Origin: Diphasiastrum complanatum
Taxonomy: Eukaryota; Streptophyta; Lycopodiopsida; Lycopodiales; Lycopodiaceae
Length of the DNA stretch: 64,000 nucleotides
Direction: 5' to 3'
NCBI GenBank assembly: GCA_029204225.1
Contig: CM055107.1
Location: 50,671,227 to 50,735,226, forward strand
A program made the position numbers and the translations under genes. Shown piece after piece: positions 33,227 to 44,719 of this stretch (its first letter is position 1; every line of letters begins with the position of its first letter). The notes below the pieces were generated by a model that was not told where the DNA came from, did no database searches, and saw only the letters and a program-made list of their open reading frames with translations.

Positions 33227-33850
33227 TTGTGGGTATTTCCTGCACAATAATGAACAAGTGGATCCCACCACTTGAAATACTGTTGGCCAAGCCCTACCTA
33301 GTGGGCCCCGCCATAGTACATTGTAAGTAGGGCAATAAGTGCGAGGGCACTGGCATCCTGCGCTTCTAAGCCCAACCCAATGAGCACAAGTAGCAAGTTG
33401 TAATTCCTAGGAATAAGAGACTAGGGGCTTAAAACTTTAAAATGACATTAGAGGCCCTAAGTCAAGTTGCAAATAAAAAAGCTAAAAGGGACCAACTTAA
33501 AACTCACATGAATCATGTGAGTGCCCTTGTGCTTTCTGAGTTCCATTAGATGTAAGTTGTGTTTATTTTAAAGGCTTGGATTATAATCCTTGCAACAATG
33601 AAGTGGCCAATGAGAGTGAAGGAGGCTCACCTCTAAATATTATAAGAGCCATTTCCTTTGTATTGTACCATCTTCCATTCTCATTCTAATAAAACTCTCT
33701 TGGTTTTTTCATCTCTATCTCTTTCTCTCTCCTCTTCTCTCTTCTCCCTCTCTCTTCTCCCTCTCTCCCTATGTTGGGATAGAATAGCTTTGGGTAGACG
33801 CTCGAGCCCCCAAAGCCTTTCTCAACCTAGGAAATCTCTCTCTCTCTGAT
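33227..33850 (+). repeat. LTR related to G family, right end uncertain
   Basis: Starts TGTTGTGGGTATTTCC. It shares ordered blocks with the G LTR: GCGAGGGCA-GGCATCC, AAGCCCA-CCCAATGAGCA, AGAGGCC and ACTCACATGAAT-TGTGA. AATAAAACTCTC near 33688 is a plausible poly(A) signal and is followed by CT-rich sequence. Similarity is partial, so this is a sister family. The end is not resolved; 33850-34158 holds nothing I recognise. Confidence 0.6.
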
Positions 33851-34158
33851 GGTGCGCTTAATGGTGGGTGACAGTTGGACCAATTGCCACAGTCCTATTT
33901 CTAGCTTCATATCCTCCAATGTCTATGTTAGATCAATTTTTCCTGTTCTCAAGCTCACATCAAGATTTCTACGAATTTTGCGTATTGTATCCCTTGCTCT
34001 CTTTGCCCCCATTCCAATTTTTTATTTCCCAGTCTTTCTCGATCCTAAGGATCTGGGGTGTCGTCTCCCTTCCAAGGCGTTCACCTCCTCCCGTTTCCTA
34101 GGTGTTGCAGCTTCTATCCCTGGCTTGACCAACCCTTGGTCACTGGCTGTTAGATTGT

Positions 34159-35940
34159 CTACCTGTAGGGGTGTATTTTTGGGGGTCTCACTTCGGAGGT
34201 TCTTGTCACTACTAAGACTTCCTTCCTCGGTGTGGCCTGGTCCATTGTTTCTAACTCGATGAAATTTACAGGTGCTCGATCATCCTCTAAGCGTGCTTTC
34301 CCCTTGTCCCGTGGATCAATTTTGGGCCCATGTTGTAGAAATTGAGGGCCCCTCGATGGTCCAGCTATGTCTTGGAGCCTATGATTCATGGGGCCTGGCA
34401 TTCTATCACCTGTATGTAGAGCCTCTCTACGAGTCCAACATCTATACTCCAACTGCCCGGGTTTCTTGCAGTACCCACAAATCAAGTTTGGGCAATTTCG
34501 GTTCAGGTGATTTCCCTTACATTGGCGACACACTAATGGGTTAGGGCCATCTATAGGATGTCTCTGACCTATCATATTATGTTGCCATTTCAAAAAATTC
34601 ACATTGGCTGCTAACGTGTAGATGTTCTCACTCATCACATCCATGTACCCCTTCAGCATTGCTTGCATATCACCCAATTCTGTATTGGAACCGACACGCT
34701 CATACCCTCGCTCTGGTACTATCTCTGGGACTCCACGATCATGCCATCTAACATCTTGTGTCTACGTCCTCCTGCCTGGGTGTGGTTCAATAGCCTGTAT
34801 GGGGTGAGGATTCACTACATCTGTGGTTCCTATAGTTGTGATTGGTCCCCCTCGCCACACCTCGGGTCTCAAATTTAAACTGTTCATCGCTTGTGATAAG
34901 TGGGATGCATGGGCAAACACAAACTGCGCATCTTCTACCACAATCGCCTTGTCTATTTCCTCAGCTAATGTCTGGGGGTTACTCTAATTCACAACCATCT
35001 GTATGTCATTTTTTAGCCCTCGCAAAAAGAAGGTCAATAGTAATAGGGGTGGCAGCTGTACAGTGGGTTCCACTTGCCATGCCAATTCTGTCAATCAACC
35101 CCAATACTGCCTAATACTCTCATTTCCTCCTTGCTGTAGGGAGGTTAGGGTGAACAGTAAGTCATCGGTCGTACGGTGGGGGCATACTCGATCAAGGAGA
35201 GTCTATGGAATTCATCAATGGTGTGGATCGTCCCTTGTTGCAAACTATGATACCATCGTCTAGCGGCTCCGGTTAAGGTAGTTGCGAAAAATATTATCTC
35301 ATGATGTGGGTCCATGATGTGGCTTATGAAGCATGTTGTCCAAAAGGCATCTATGTGTTCCTCGGCACTCTCAAAGGGGGTCCCATGGAATTATGGTGAA
35401 GATCCGCTTAATTTGGGTAGTGCCCCCACGGTCGGGAGTACTACGATTGGTTCAGTCAGAAGTCTTGCCATTCCTACTACAGTGGGTGCGATATCGTCTA
35501 ATGGTGCATTGATTTTTTCTACTGGCTCAAAATCTGGTATCTCTGCAATAATTTCTGGTGGGTCATTACGATTCATCATAGGTTGGCTTGGCTCGCCATC
35601 GGGTTCTCCAAGTAGTGGGGATCACCCCCTCGACTACTTCTCCTAACTCGTAGTTGTCTTTTCCTGGGCTCTGGTATCTCTCTGGGGGGTGTTCCCTTTG
35701 CTCTAGTTTTCCGTAACCCTATTTTGCCTTACCTAGGGGGGTACCTTGTCTTTTGACAAATAGCATCAATTGGTGTGGTATGGGGGTCCCATGATCCTCC
35801 CAAGTCCTTCCACAAGTCATCCAGCCTTCTGCTATGTCTGTCCAAACTAGGTCCACTTGGTCACTAGTCTGTCCGATCCTAAATCCTTCATTCCCTTGCC
35901 TGGTCTTCATGAGGCTCGTGTTAGATTCCATTCTTCTGGG
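34159..35940 (-). pseudogene. Decayed Ty3/gypsy gag
   Basis: Minus strand. An N-terminal region begins near 35931 (MESNTSLMKTRQGNEGF), followed by a Gag capsid-like block at about 35400-35180: FHGTPFESAEEHIDAFWTTC, FFATTLTGAARRWYHSLQ and TIDEFHRLSL. After several stops, a 172-codon open stretch (34677-34159) carries two CCHC knuckles, CRQCKGNHLNRNC and CGYCKKPGQLEYRC; the second has Gln-Leu where His is expected. The capsid block is the retrotransposon-gag pattern of gypsy elements. No downstream pol is present: the strand continues into the G-related LTR region. Confidence 0.7.
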
Positions 35941-36059
35941 ATGCTAATGTGGTTGGGGCCTCAGATGATGATCTCGACATCAGGGCCCGGGCTTTCAACT
36001 CAATTGTTGGTGTTGCAATGACTCCCATCATGCACAACGGCCTATGAAAAAGGTCTAAC

Positions 36060-36325
36060 TCTCAGTAGACGTGCCAATGATAAGCGTCTGATGGGTCAGA
36101 GTTACTCGCTTAACTGACAACTAGTTCTTGGTAGACTAGTGATACAGATGGTCATCCCCTAAAACGATTTTGGCTCCCGGCAGACACACCAATGATGGTG
36201 TCTGGCAGGTCAAATAACGTAAGCAACTCACAAATAGTTCACAGCCCTATGTACAAATAATCGACCCATTATCAAATAGCTCCCGACAGATGCACCAATG
36301 ATAGGGTGAAAATTCCTGATGGGGG
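36060..36325. repeat. Three spaced copies of a hairpin-forming unit
   Basis: CAGAC-CACCAATGAT-GTCTG-like units at 36067-36089, 36181-36204 and 36286-36310, about 105-115 bases apart. The first two can fold (AGACG with CGTCT; CAGACAC with GTGTCTG) around a common CCAATGAT loop. They lie just upstream of the gypsy gag start (minus direction). Confidence 0.6.
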
Positions 36326-36589
36326 AATTGGTCTCGCTAGGAAGCCCTACAGGGGAGGGGCCCACACTGCCCTTACGTGAGTGATTGGGGAATGCCGCTT
36401 CCAATCCCGAGGGCCATCCCAACCACCCCGTGCTCCCCTAGTCGATGAGGGTTTTCCAGGCCTTAGAGGCACGGCTGAGGGGAGGGGCAATTGCAATCTC
36501 AATTCTATCGATTTTAATGTCTAGACTTCCGTTCTCTAGATCGTCCACCCCTCTATATAGAAGTCCACAGAGGGGTCATCGCTATTGGT

Positions 36590-37064
36590 TTCATCTCCCT
36601 TTGTTTATGGTAGATCTAATTCTGGGGGTCTATTAGTACTGCCAGCTGGTCCGGGTGACTGCACTTGCAATGCAAATGGTATGAAAGGCTGGGTGGGTCT
36701 TGTGTAGTCGGTGGAGACGACGTAAGTTAGATGCCAGAACCCATCAATAATGAACTCATAAGTTTCGAAATAACTATAACCCCCACCATGTTGTATCCTA
36801 AATATAGTGTCTCTTGCTTGTAAGTGAGGGTGGAATGCCGGGGTATAGAAGTAGTACTATGTTGCTCCTTCTCAGATCAATTGGCAGACATCTCCTAATG
36901 TCAGGTGGAACTAATTTTCATCCATTATGTTCGAGGGTCCAACCTCTCATGAGGAGGGGGTAGTTTGGCGCATTCGCCATCCTAGGTCTCTAGAGACCCT
37001 TACTATTGTCAAGATGGCCTCATATCTATGACTCAGAATATGATTCCGGGTGGTATTGCTCATG
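36590..37064 (-). pseudogene. Unrecognised minus-strand ORF upstream of gypsy gag
   Basis: Reads protein-like across about 155 codons with three or four in-frame stops: SNTTRNHILSHRYEAILTIV, then FYTPAFHPHLQARDTIFRIQ, YSYFETYEFIIDGFWHLTYV and VSTDYTRPTQPFIPFALQVQ. Aromatic-rich and well balanced, so it looks like real but decayed coding sequence. It lies on the same strand as the gypsy gag and about 650 bases upstream of it. No family recognised. Confidence 0.45.
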
Positions 37065-37129
37065 TCAGTATCTGGGGTACTTCACAATGGTCGAGGTTTC
37101 ATGGCTAGAGGTTACACGAGAGTAACTAC

Positions 37130-38917
37130 TTGCAAATTCCATATGGATTTCTGTAAGGGTACTCTATTAGCAATCATAGGTCAAATGAAATGAAATCATC
37201 GTCTCTCGCTGGGGGTTTTCTGTAATTTTTCATTAAAGTGTTCAACCGATTAGGGTGACATAAGCTACCAGTCATCAAATGATTGTGCTACCATATCATG
37301 ATTACCTAGGTATTTCGTTAGGCAGTTCCAACGTTGGAGGTGACTACGATGACCCCTAACCGAGGTGGTGTGTTTCAACCACATACGGTGGACAACCCGT
37401 GTTTCAAAGAGGTTGAGCTTACGACTTCAATATTCCATTCGCAAAGATATAATAATTAACGACTCTTGAAAACTAAGTATGACGTACGAAGAGATCCTAG
37501 TTTTCAAAACGATAAGAAAACATGTCGTGCTAGAAAATGCAAGCATCCTCATACATCATAATGTTATTCACTTGGCAACCACATAACTTACTTGCATTTA
37601 AATGAGAGCATGCTAGCTTGCCAATACCAATATCATTCCAAATGTGTCATGTAATTCTACGATCATAGGTAAAAACATACAAATTTAAAGTCAGCAAGTG
37701 CATTGGCAATAGCTTTTAAAATAAAACCACTTCAAGAGATAAGTAGTATACCTTAGGTGTTTGAGGGGGAACCATTTTCCTCTTGAGGGCCGCCAAGTCA
37801 TGAGAATTGCTCCTGACCATGAACTTTTACTCTTAACAGCGGATCCAATCACCCACCACCCGCTTCAATCCTCAGAGTGAGCAATCTATTTACGTGACCA
37901 GTTTGTCCAAGGAATAGTGATATAAGAATCACCTGTCAATAGGCTCCTGACCAAACGGAGGCATACAGATGGTACAACGTGAAAGGTCTCTGTCAATAAA
38001 TGTTCTGTTCATCATCTAAATAGATAATGGTAGCAACCAGTCCTTCGTGCGACTAGCTACAACTCTGATAGAGGCAATTGGTCGACTCCTCTGAAATAGT
38101 TAGATCATCCAGACATGCGCTGGAACTTCTGCTTCCCATACAGAGAGTCTTCTTGGCCAGCTGCAGTGAGTCAGATTCCACCATCCTAAGATGGATGTGC
38201 ACCACAGATGTTTTAGAGGGGCGCGCTGATCTACATAATTTTGGAACTCTCTTCTGAGGGAGAGTCACATTGAGCAAGCAACCTACAGTCGATTCAAATA
38301 GAGCGCTATGCCCATTGATCAATAGTGGGTAGGAACCCTTCGATCTGTCAATAAAACTAGATGGCGACAGACAGGTAGACAGCTGTAGTCTTCATAGTCT
38401 CTTTTCGGTAGGATTATTCGTTGCTCAGCGATGAAGAGTAGCAATGAAGGTAGTAACTTTTAATTAATGAACCAGATTCAACGATGATTGGTTTGCGATT
38501 GTGGGTAGTGACTCTTTATGGGCGTCAACTCTCACAACCCAAGAGAAAGCACGATCGTCTTTAACACTGATAGTGAGAGACCACGGTCAGTGATCTGATC
38601 TGGAGAGGGTAAGTCTACTCTCAGATTAGAACAAATCATCAGTGCGGTAGACTCCTGTAACTTGGTGGGTGCAAACAGTTCCAACAACTAGCATTTCCAC
38701 CGTATCAGTGGTTTAGCATGATTTGAAGCATCATGCGGACAATCCATTATAGTAGCCCTCAACTACACGGGTTATGATAGAGGGAGAATTCATAGATCGA
38801 AGACTACATATGCTCTTATAAACACCATCGATCTAAATGAGATGTTCCTAGCTTGAATAATAGTAAGCTACCATATCATGATTCTCAGTCTACAACCTCT
38901 ACATCCGATAGAGCAAT
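37130..38917. other. No recognised gene
   Basis: About 1.8 kb with composition nearer 43% GC. I see no supportable ORF, LTR ends or primer site. It may hold the 5' LTR and leader of the gypsy element on its left, but I cannot show that. Confidence 0.4.
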
Positions 38918-39205
38918 GTGAATCTTTTTTTTTTCATAGTGCATTCTTACATAGCTCAATCCTTCGATGTTTCAGTTCCCTTGTGTAAAGGGGGCCATTC
39001 TCGGCCACATCTACCAATATTGGGTCGGCCCCTTCTAGGAATTGAAAGTAGAACATCTCCGAATGTGAGGGAAGAAAGAAGACAGTACCAGAAAATAAGA
39101 CACTGGGTAAAGAAAGCACAAGCGGAGAAAAAAGAGCAAGAAAGAGATAATCCTACGGAACCTCCAGTTGGCGTCGAACAGGAACCGCAAACGGGCTCAC
39201 CACTA
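38918..39205 (+). pseudogene. Short Lys/Glu-rich coding fragment, uncertain
   Basis: A 96-codon open stretch up to the E3 LTR remnant: PLCKGGHSRPHLPILGRPLL, then REERRQYQKIRHWVKKAQAE and a Glu/Pro-rich end. The charged helix-like part could be coding, and its stop lies inside the LTR remnant. It may be the left part of whatever E3 interrupted; the right flank (51444 onward) also begins an open frame. Weak evidence. Confidence 0.3.
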
Positions 39206-39268
39206 TGTTATTGTGCTTAGAAGATCAAAAATACATGTGTAGGGCGTCCCACACGTGTGAATTCAGCA
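39206..39268 (+). repeat. E3 5' LTR, last 63 bases only
   Basis: TGTTATTGTGCTTAGAAG...CACACGTGTGAATTCAGCA matches the end of the 3' LTR (51383-51443). The rest of the 5' LTR is missing. Confidence 0.8.
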
Positions 39269-39281
39269 TGGTATCAGAACC
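39269..39281 (+). other. E3 primer-binding site
   Basis: TGGTATCAGAACC, one mismatch from the standard site, directly after the LTR end. About 745 bases of untranslated leader follow, up to the gag ATG. Confidence 0.85.
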
Positions 39282-40025
39282 TACCTAAGTTTTACAAGCA
39301 AATCTAATCAAAACGTTTGTAGATCTGATCAGATTTCAAGCTAGGAATTGTCTAGATTCTACCTTCTAGCTAGTTTGCAATTTTCTTGTGATTATGAGCT
39401 ACAAATCACATTGAATGGGCCAGATCAGGTACTGTACGGAATTTTAGGTGCTGGCACGTGTGAAATCCGCCCATTTTCAGATTGGTGGTTCTCTCTCACC
39501 TCAGATCCAAATTTCAAGCAAATCAGCCCACTAGAAAGCTAAAAATGTGTAAAATCTGATGCAATTTGAATCATGACAGTTGGATAAGCCAATCAGAAGT
39601 TATAATCTTTTAAAGAGTCATAGGTAGGGCGCCTAGACCTATGGCAAATCATGTGTACATGTTATTTATTGCTTGAATGATCACAAAAATCATCCAGAAG
39701 CTACACCATCTCATCTATATGTGATTTAGACAAAACTTATAGGTTCTAGGCAAATTGTTTCATACAAATAGAATGTATTTGAGTCAATTTGACATTTTTG
39801 GAATATTTCACACGTGTGAAATTCAGAGAACCATAACTTTTGCCATACTTCATCTTTTTTGATGATTCAAATCTTTTTTTAGAGAGATTGTCAAACTAGT
39901 GAGATCTATGTCACAGTTTTTTGCTTAGTCTTACATATGAGTTGGTTTTTTACCCTTGATTGGTTCCTATAGTGAGAAGATAAGCAATTTTTTTCATCCA
40001 TGTTTTTTGATTTCCATCATTCTTT

Positions 40026-41060
40026 ATGACTTCAATGGGTGTCTTCCTATTAGAAGCAAGTGAAAGATTGTCAACCTCCAATTACTCAATTTGGAAGGTT
40101 AGAATAGAATCTGTCTTAATACTAAAAGATGTGATGGATATTGTACTTGGCATTGAAGAAGAACCACAAATTCCTCAAGGAATTCCAAAGTACAAAAAGA
40201 GAGCCAGGATGGCTCTGCATTATATTAAGATGAATGTCTCAAATGACATCTTAAGAGAAATTGGTGCTTGTACTAATGCCAAAGATGCTTGGGATACACT
40301 CAAGTCTATCTATGAGGCAAAGAATACTTCTAGACTTCTAACACTAAGAAACCAAATTTTTCAAAGTGTACAGAGAAGTGATGAATGTGCTTCAGCTTAT
40401 GTAATGAGAGTTAAAGACCTCCATAGAGAATTGTCATGCATAGGAGACTCCATCAACCAAAATGAACTTGTTCAAGTCATACTTAATGGGTTAAAGGAGA
40501 AATATGACAACCTTGTTCAGAGTTATGCCATTAAGGAGGAGCTACCAAGTTTGGAAGCACTCCAAAGTGTGCTCATTTCTGAAGAATCAAGACAAGAGTA
40601 TAAACTCTTGAAAATGGAGAGACTGTCTCTCAACATTGATGGTAAAGCTCTCTTTACCAAAGACAAGCACAATACAAGAAGTAAGAATCAACACCAATCC
40701 TCTTCAAGCAAGAACAGTTTTATTTCCAAGGAGAAAGGAGATGAGAATGAGTCCTCTCAAGCTTCCACATCCAAGAAGAAGAAGAAAAACATCAAGTGTT
40801 TCTTTTGTGACAAGAAGGGGCATTATGCCACCAATTGCTTCAAGAAGAAGAGTCAATTCAAGCAAGCCAACATTTCTAATGAAGAGAAGGAAGATGCTCA
40901 TGCAAGTGATGGAGAGGGATCTCTTATGGTCTCGAGTTTTTCTTCATCACCTTTCAAGAAGGATGGTTTGTGGTATATCGACAGTGGAGCTTCCTCACAT
41001 ATGTGTAGCTCCAAGTATTCTTTTTCATCCATGTCACCTTATGAAGGGCCAAGAAGTCCA
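40026..41060 (+). pseudogene. E3 copia gag and protease start
   Basis: From the ATG at 40026 (MTSMGVFLLEASERL) the frame is open through the gag domain (NYSIWKVRIESVLILKD, LVQVILNGLKEKYDNL), a Lys/Ser-rich region and a CCHC knuckle CFFCDKKGHYATNC (about 40797-40838) into the protease site WYIDSGASSHM (about 40971). A one-base loss near 41055 shifts the frame; the correct continuation (KSIYTANDHEC) is in the next frame. Otherwise well preserved. Confidence 0.85.
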
Positions 41061-42567
41061 TCTACACAGCAAATGATCATGAGTGTGCTATTGAAGGCAT
41101 AGGGACCATTCCCTTAAAGCCTTCTTCATCAAAAGTTCTTTCTCTGTCTAATGTACTTTTTGTTCCCAAGTTAACAAAAAACCTTATTAGTGTTGGACAA
41201 TTGTTTGATAGTGGACTAGATGTGAATTTCAATGTTGATACATGTACAATCAAGAAGCATGATGAGATCCTTTCATTTGGGTCTAGATATGGTGGAATCT
41301 ACAAGCTTGATCCCAAAGAGTATGCTAACTCTTGTGATAGTGCTTTTGCTACTCATATGTCTTTGGAGGAACTATGGCATAGAAGGTTGGGACATCCTAA
41401 CTATAATTCTATGGTGTCCATGGTCAAGAAAGCCAAAGCTATTGGCTTGTCTAATCTTATCTCCAAGAATTTCAAGCCATGCGAGACTTGTGCCATATCT
41501 AAGTCTCATAAGAAGCCTTTTTTAAAGTCATCTATCAAGACTACACATCCATTGGAGCTCATACACTCGGATGTGCACTTATCATCTTCAAAGAGCAAGG
41601 GTTGTGCTACTTGCTTTGTAACTTTCATTAATGATTTTACTAGATTTACTTGGGTATATCTTCTAGCCTCAAAATCTATGGTGTTTGACTATTTCCTAAA
41701 GTTCAAAGCTCTAGTTGAAAAGCAATTTTCTTACAAAATCAAGATTCTTAGAAGTGATGGAGGTGGTGAGTACACTTCCATTAAATTTCATGATTATTGT
41801 GAGCTTGAAGGCATTAAAAGGGAGTTTTCTTGTGCATATACACCATCTCAAAATGGGGTGGCTGAAAGAAAGAATAGAGCACTGTGTGAATGTGCCAAAA
41901 CCATCAAAATTGAGGCATCCTTGTCGAAAGACTTTTGGGGTGAGGCTATCAATTGTTCAAACTATCTTGGCAATAGACTCCCTCATGTTGCACTTGGAGG
42001 AAAGTCACCATATGAAGCACTCTATTTGAAGAAACCTAAGGTTGAACACCTTAGAGTATTTGGATGCATATGCTTTGTCCATGTTCCCTTGGAAATGAGA
42101 AAGAAGGATGATCCTTGTGCAAGCAAAGGAGTAATGGCTGGATATTCATCCAACAAGAAAGCCTATCAAATCTACATGCTCTCTACCTCTAAAGTGATTG
42201 ATAGTAGAGATGTAGTTTTTCATGAAGAAGAAAAGTCCAATCTTGGAGGGGCCGAGATCAAGCAACCTCAAAATCTATCACCTATAGTTATTGAAGACAA
42301 TCAACATATGGAGGAGTCAAGATTTGAAGATGGAAGTCCTCGGATTTTCACTCCTAGAAGATCCATGAGGGAGAGATCCGAGCCCAAGAGGCTCACTTAC
42401 GATGACAAAGGAAAACAAGTGGATCTTGATTCCACTTATGCTTATTTTGTTTCTCATGAGGAGCCCAAAGATGTTCAAGAAGCCCTCAATACCAAGGAGT
42501 GGTATGAGGCCATGAAGATTGAATATGATGCCTTGACAACCAACCACACATGGGAGCTAGTGGATCC
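41061..42567 (+). pseudogene. E3 protease C-terminus, integrase, RT start
   Basis: Continues gag-pol after the frameshift. Pre-integrase ELWHRRLGHPNYNS with CETCAISKSHKKP; integrase with HSDVHLSSS, RSDGGGEY and QNGVAERKNR, all three acidic residues present; C-terminal linker with RRSMRERSEPKRLTYDD; RT start LTTNHTWELVDP. The frame is open from 41201. At 42567 it runs into the E4 LTR, which supplies a stop after five foreign codons. Confidence 0.85.
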
Positions 42568-43094
42568 TGTTAAAAATTCACAATTCTAGCTTGACTAGTT
42601 TTGGTCATATGACTTGTAAATAGTTAGATGGTCATGATGTGGCTTGTCACACGTGCCAAATAGCATAGGATTCCATTCATAAGGATGTTCTCAAGTAGAC
42701 CTAAGTGTTAGAACCTTTGGAATGAGTCCAAATTATGCTTAGATACAAGGGAGAAAAAATAGGAGCTATTTTTGGTAATTTTTGCATTGTTGAGGGATCT
42801 CCAAGATTCCAACCCTAACTTGGTAGGGATGAAAGATCCACCAAAATTATCATTAGGGATAGGTTTAGGGCTACTCATACCTGCCCAAAACCGTGATGGA
42901 TCATGTATATATAGGTGATGATATCTCACCAAAATCAATCAAGCAATTTCATGTTTTTTCTCTCATAATGGTGCAATTGCTCTCTATGTTCATAATTGTT
43001 TGAGTACTTGTGATTACTAATGATTATAGGATTGAATGTAGTTCTGGTGTACAGTACTCAGACTGTGGGAGGCCGTACTTTCACACGTGTGAAG
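42568..43094 (+). repeat. E4 5' LTR, first part
   Basis: TGTTAAAAATTCACAATTC... up to CACACGTGTGAAG, with a TATA-like run at 42906-42913. Interrupted at 43094 by the solo LTR; resumes at 43754 (to 43908). 527 + 155 = 682 bases. Confidence 0.95.
42906..42913 (+). promoter_or_regulatory. LTR TATA-like run
   Basis: TATATATA in the E4 5' LTR; the same run is at 49033-49040 in the 3' LTR and at the matching place in both E2 LTRs. A probable U3 TATA box by position. Confidence 0.5.
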
Positions 43095-43748
43095 TGTGAA
43101 AAATACAGATCCTAAGTGGATCTAAACTCCAAGATCATTGGCTTGAATGCTTGCACTCCAAACTACATAAGCTAGGAATTGGCAACACATTCTATGCTAC
43201 CTAGAATGCAAAGAACTTGATCAAAAAGCATTTATCACAAATGGAAACTTCCATAAACATCAAGTGCGGCCCAAAATAGCATTATACAGTCCATAATACA
43301 TCAGCCTATCACTTTTGGAAAGCACCTAAGATCATACACAATAGCTTGAAGACAATACACACAACAATGCTCTCAATGGAGGAAGAAACAATGACAATGA
43401 TCTATTGATCTCAATGAAGCATACAAAAGGTTTCTCCAACCTGTTCTCCACGACTTCCCTACTATTTATGGATGAGGAAGATGACTCTCTCTCCTCTCTC
43501 TAGAAGGTACTTGACCCTAGATATTCCCTATATAGGAAAAATAGCTAAAAATGGCTTATATGACCAAAATACATCAAAATGGTCTCATTTTGAAGGGTAT
43601 GAAGTTTGACACTTCATCATACTGAAAAATACAGTAAATAAAAACATTGTGGCCTGGTTCACACGTGTGAAACTCCAGAACCAAAACTATTTACAATTTT
43701 AGCCAATTTAGGCCTCAAACTAGCTAGGAAATGTTGACAATTTTCACA
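43095..43748 (+). mobile_element. Solo LTR (654 bp) inside E4 5' LTR, TSD TGAAG
   Basis: TGTGAAAAATACAG ... CAATTTTCACA, inverted ends TGTGAAAA and TTTTCACA. TGAAG at 43090-43094 and 43749-43753. The uninterrupted E4 3' LTR confirms the empty site. It carries CACACGTGTGAAAC near 43660. No coding. Confidence 0.92.
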
Positions 43749-43753
43749 TGAAG

Positions 43754-43908
43754 CCTTCTTCAAGGATTTGGGCCATTTAGTGAGGTTCAAGCATAGATTT
43801 TTGATGGATTTTGATGGTTCAACTTGTGCTAATCTTATGAAATCATAATCTATTGTTTCCCTCATCATTTCAAGTGTTTTAGGATCCTTATTTGCTGTAA
43901 TTTTTACT
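43754..43908 (+). repeat. E4 5' LTR, last part
   Basis: CCTTCTTCAAGG ... GCTGTAATTTTTACT. The last base is T where the other three family LTRs have A. Confidence 0.92.
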
Positions 43909-43921
43909 TGGTATCAGAGCC
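43909..43921 (+). other. E4 primer-binding site
   Basis: TGGTATCAGAGCC directly after the LTR. A leader of about 800 bases follows, of which the first ~390 bases match the E2 leader. Confidence 0.9.
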
Positions 43922-44719
43922 TAAAGGCTGAAATGAGCTAAATCCTTGTTTTTCATTCAATTTGATCACAATTTTTGATCTAAATCTTGTGTAGATTGGA
44001 TCTTAGCATCTAGTATTGATTCTAGAACTCAAAGTGAGTCAAATACATTGGAGATTGGTGTTGTGTGACTTCGTTTGCAGGTGTTTAGGTGTCTAAAACC
44101 AGAGGCAAAGTTGAATTCAATTCACATTACCAAGATAGCAAGTTTTGCTTGCTCCAAGCATTGATTTCTAAGCGAGTTTTGGAGGTGATTTCATAGAGAA
44201 GGCTTTCTAGCATTCAAGGAGAGGGAAGATCAGAGTTTTGGGGACTCTTCAAGGCTGTTCTAAGGTGTAGTAGGCACCTCCTAAAGTGATTTAGGTTCAG
44301 TCCAACCATTGCTTGACTTATGCACCAAATTAGATCAATTTTTCATCAATTTTGATCATTTTTTGCTTGTGATTGGATAGTAGATTGTGTTGCATCCTCA
44401 TTAAGTTCCATTTAGATCTTTTACAAGTGATTTTGGAAGTATATTAGGTTGCTGAAATTCACTCTTGATCAGATCATTTGGAAGCTTTAATGTTCTTTAT
44501 AGAAAGAGGGGCAATTCTACTAGTATTGTCTACTTCAATCAAGCAAGTGCATTGTTTCTAGTATTCTATGATTTGATTTTGTTAGAGATCATTCTTAGAT
44601 ATTTATAGGAAGTCTATTACTGATCTTTTCAGGTCCCTAAGAAGTGGGATAAGGTAGACCTTCAATCAAATCAATAGAAGTAACCTTCATTTGTGTCAAG
44701 TCCTTGATTAGGAGACTAG

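Noticed and set aside
38053-38322. 89-codon minus-strand open frame
   Set aside because: No recognisable motif, no neighbours to support it, and composition no different from the non-coding flanks.
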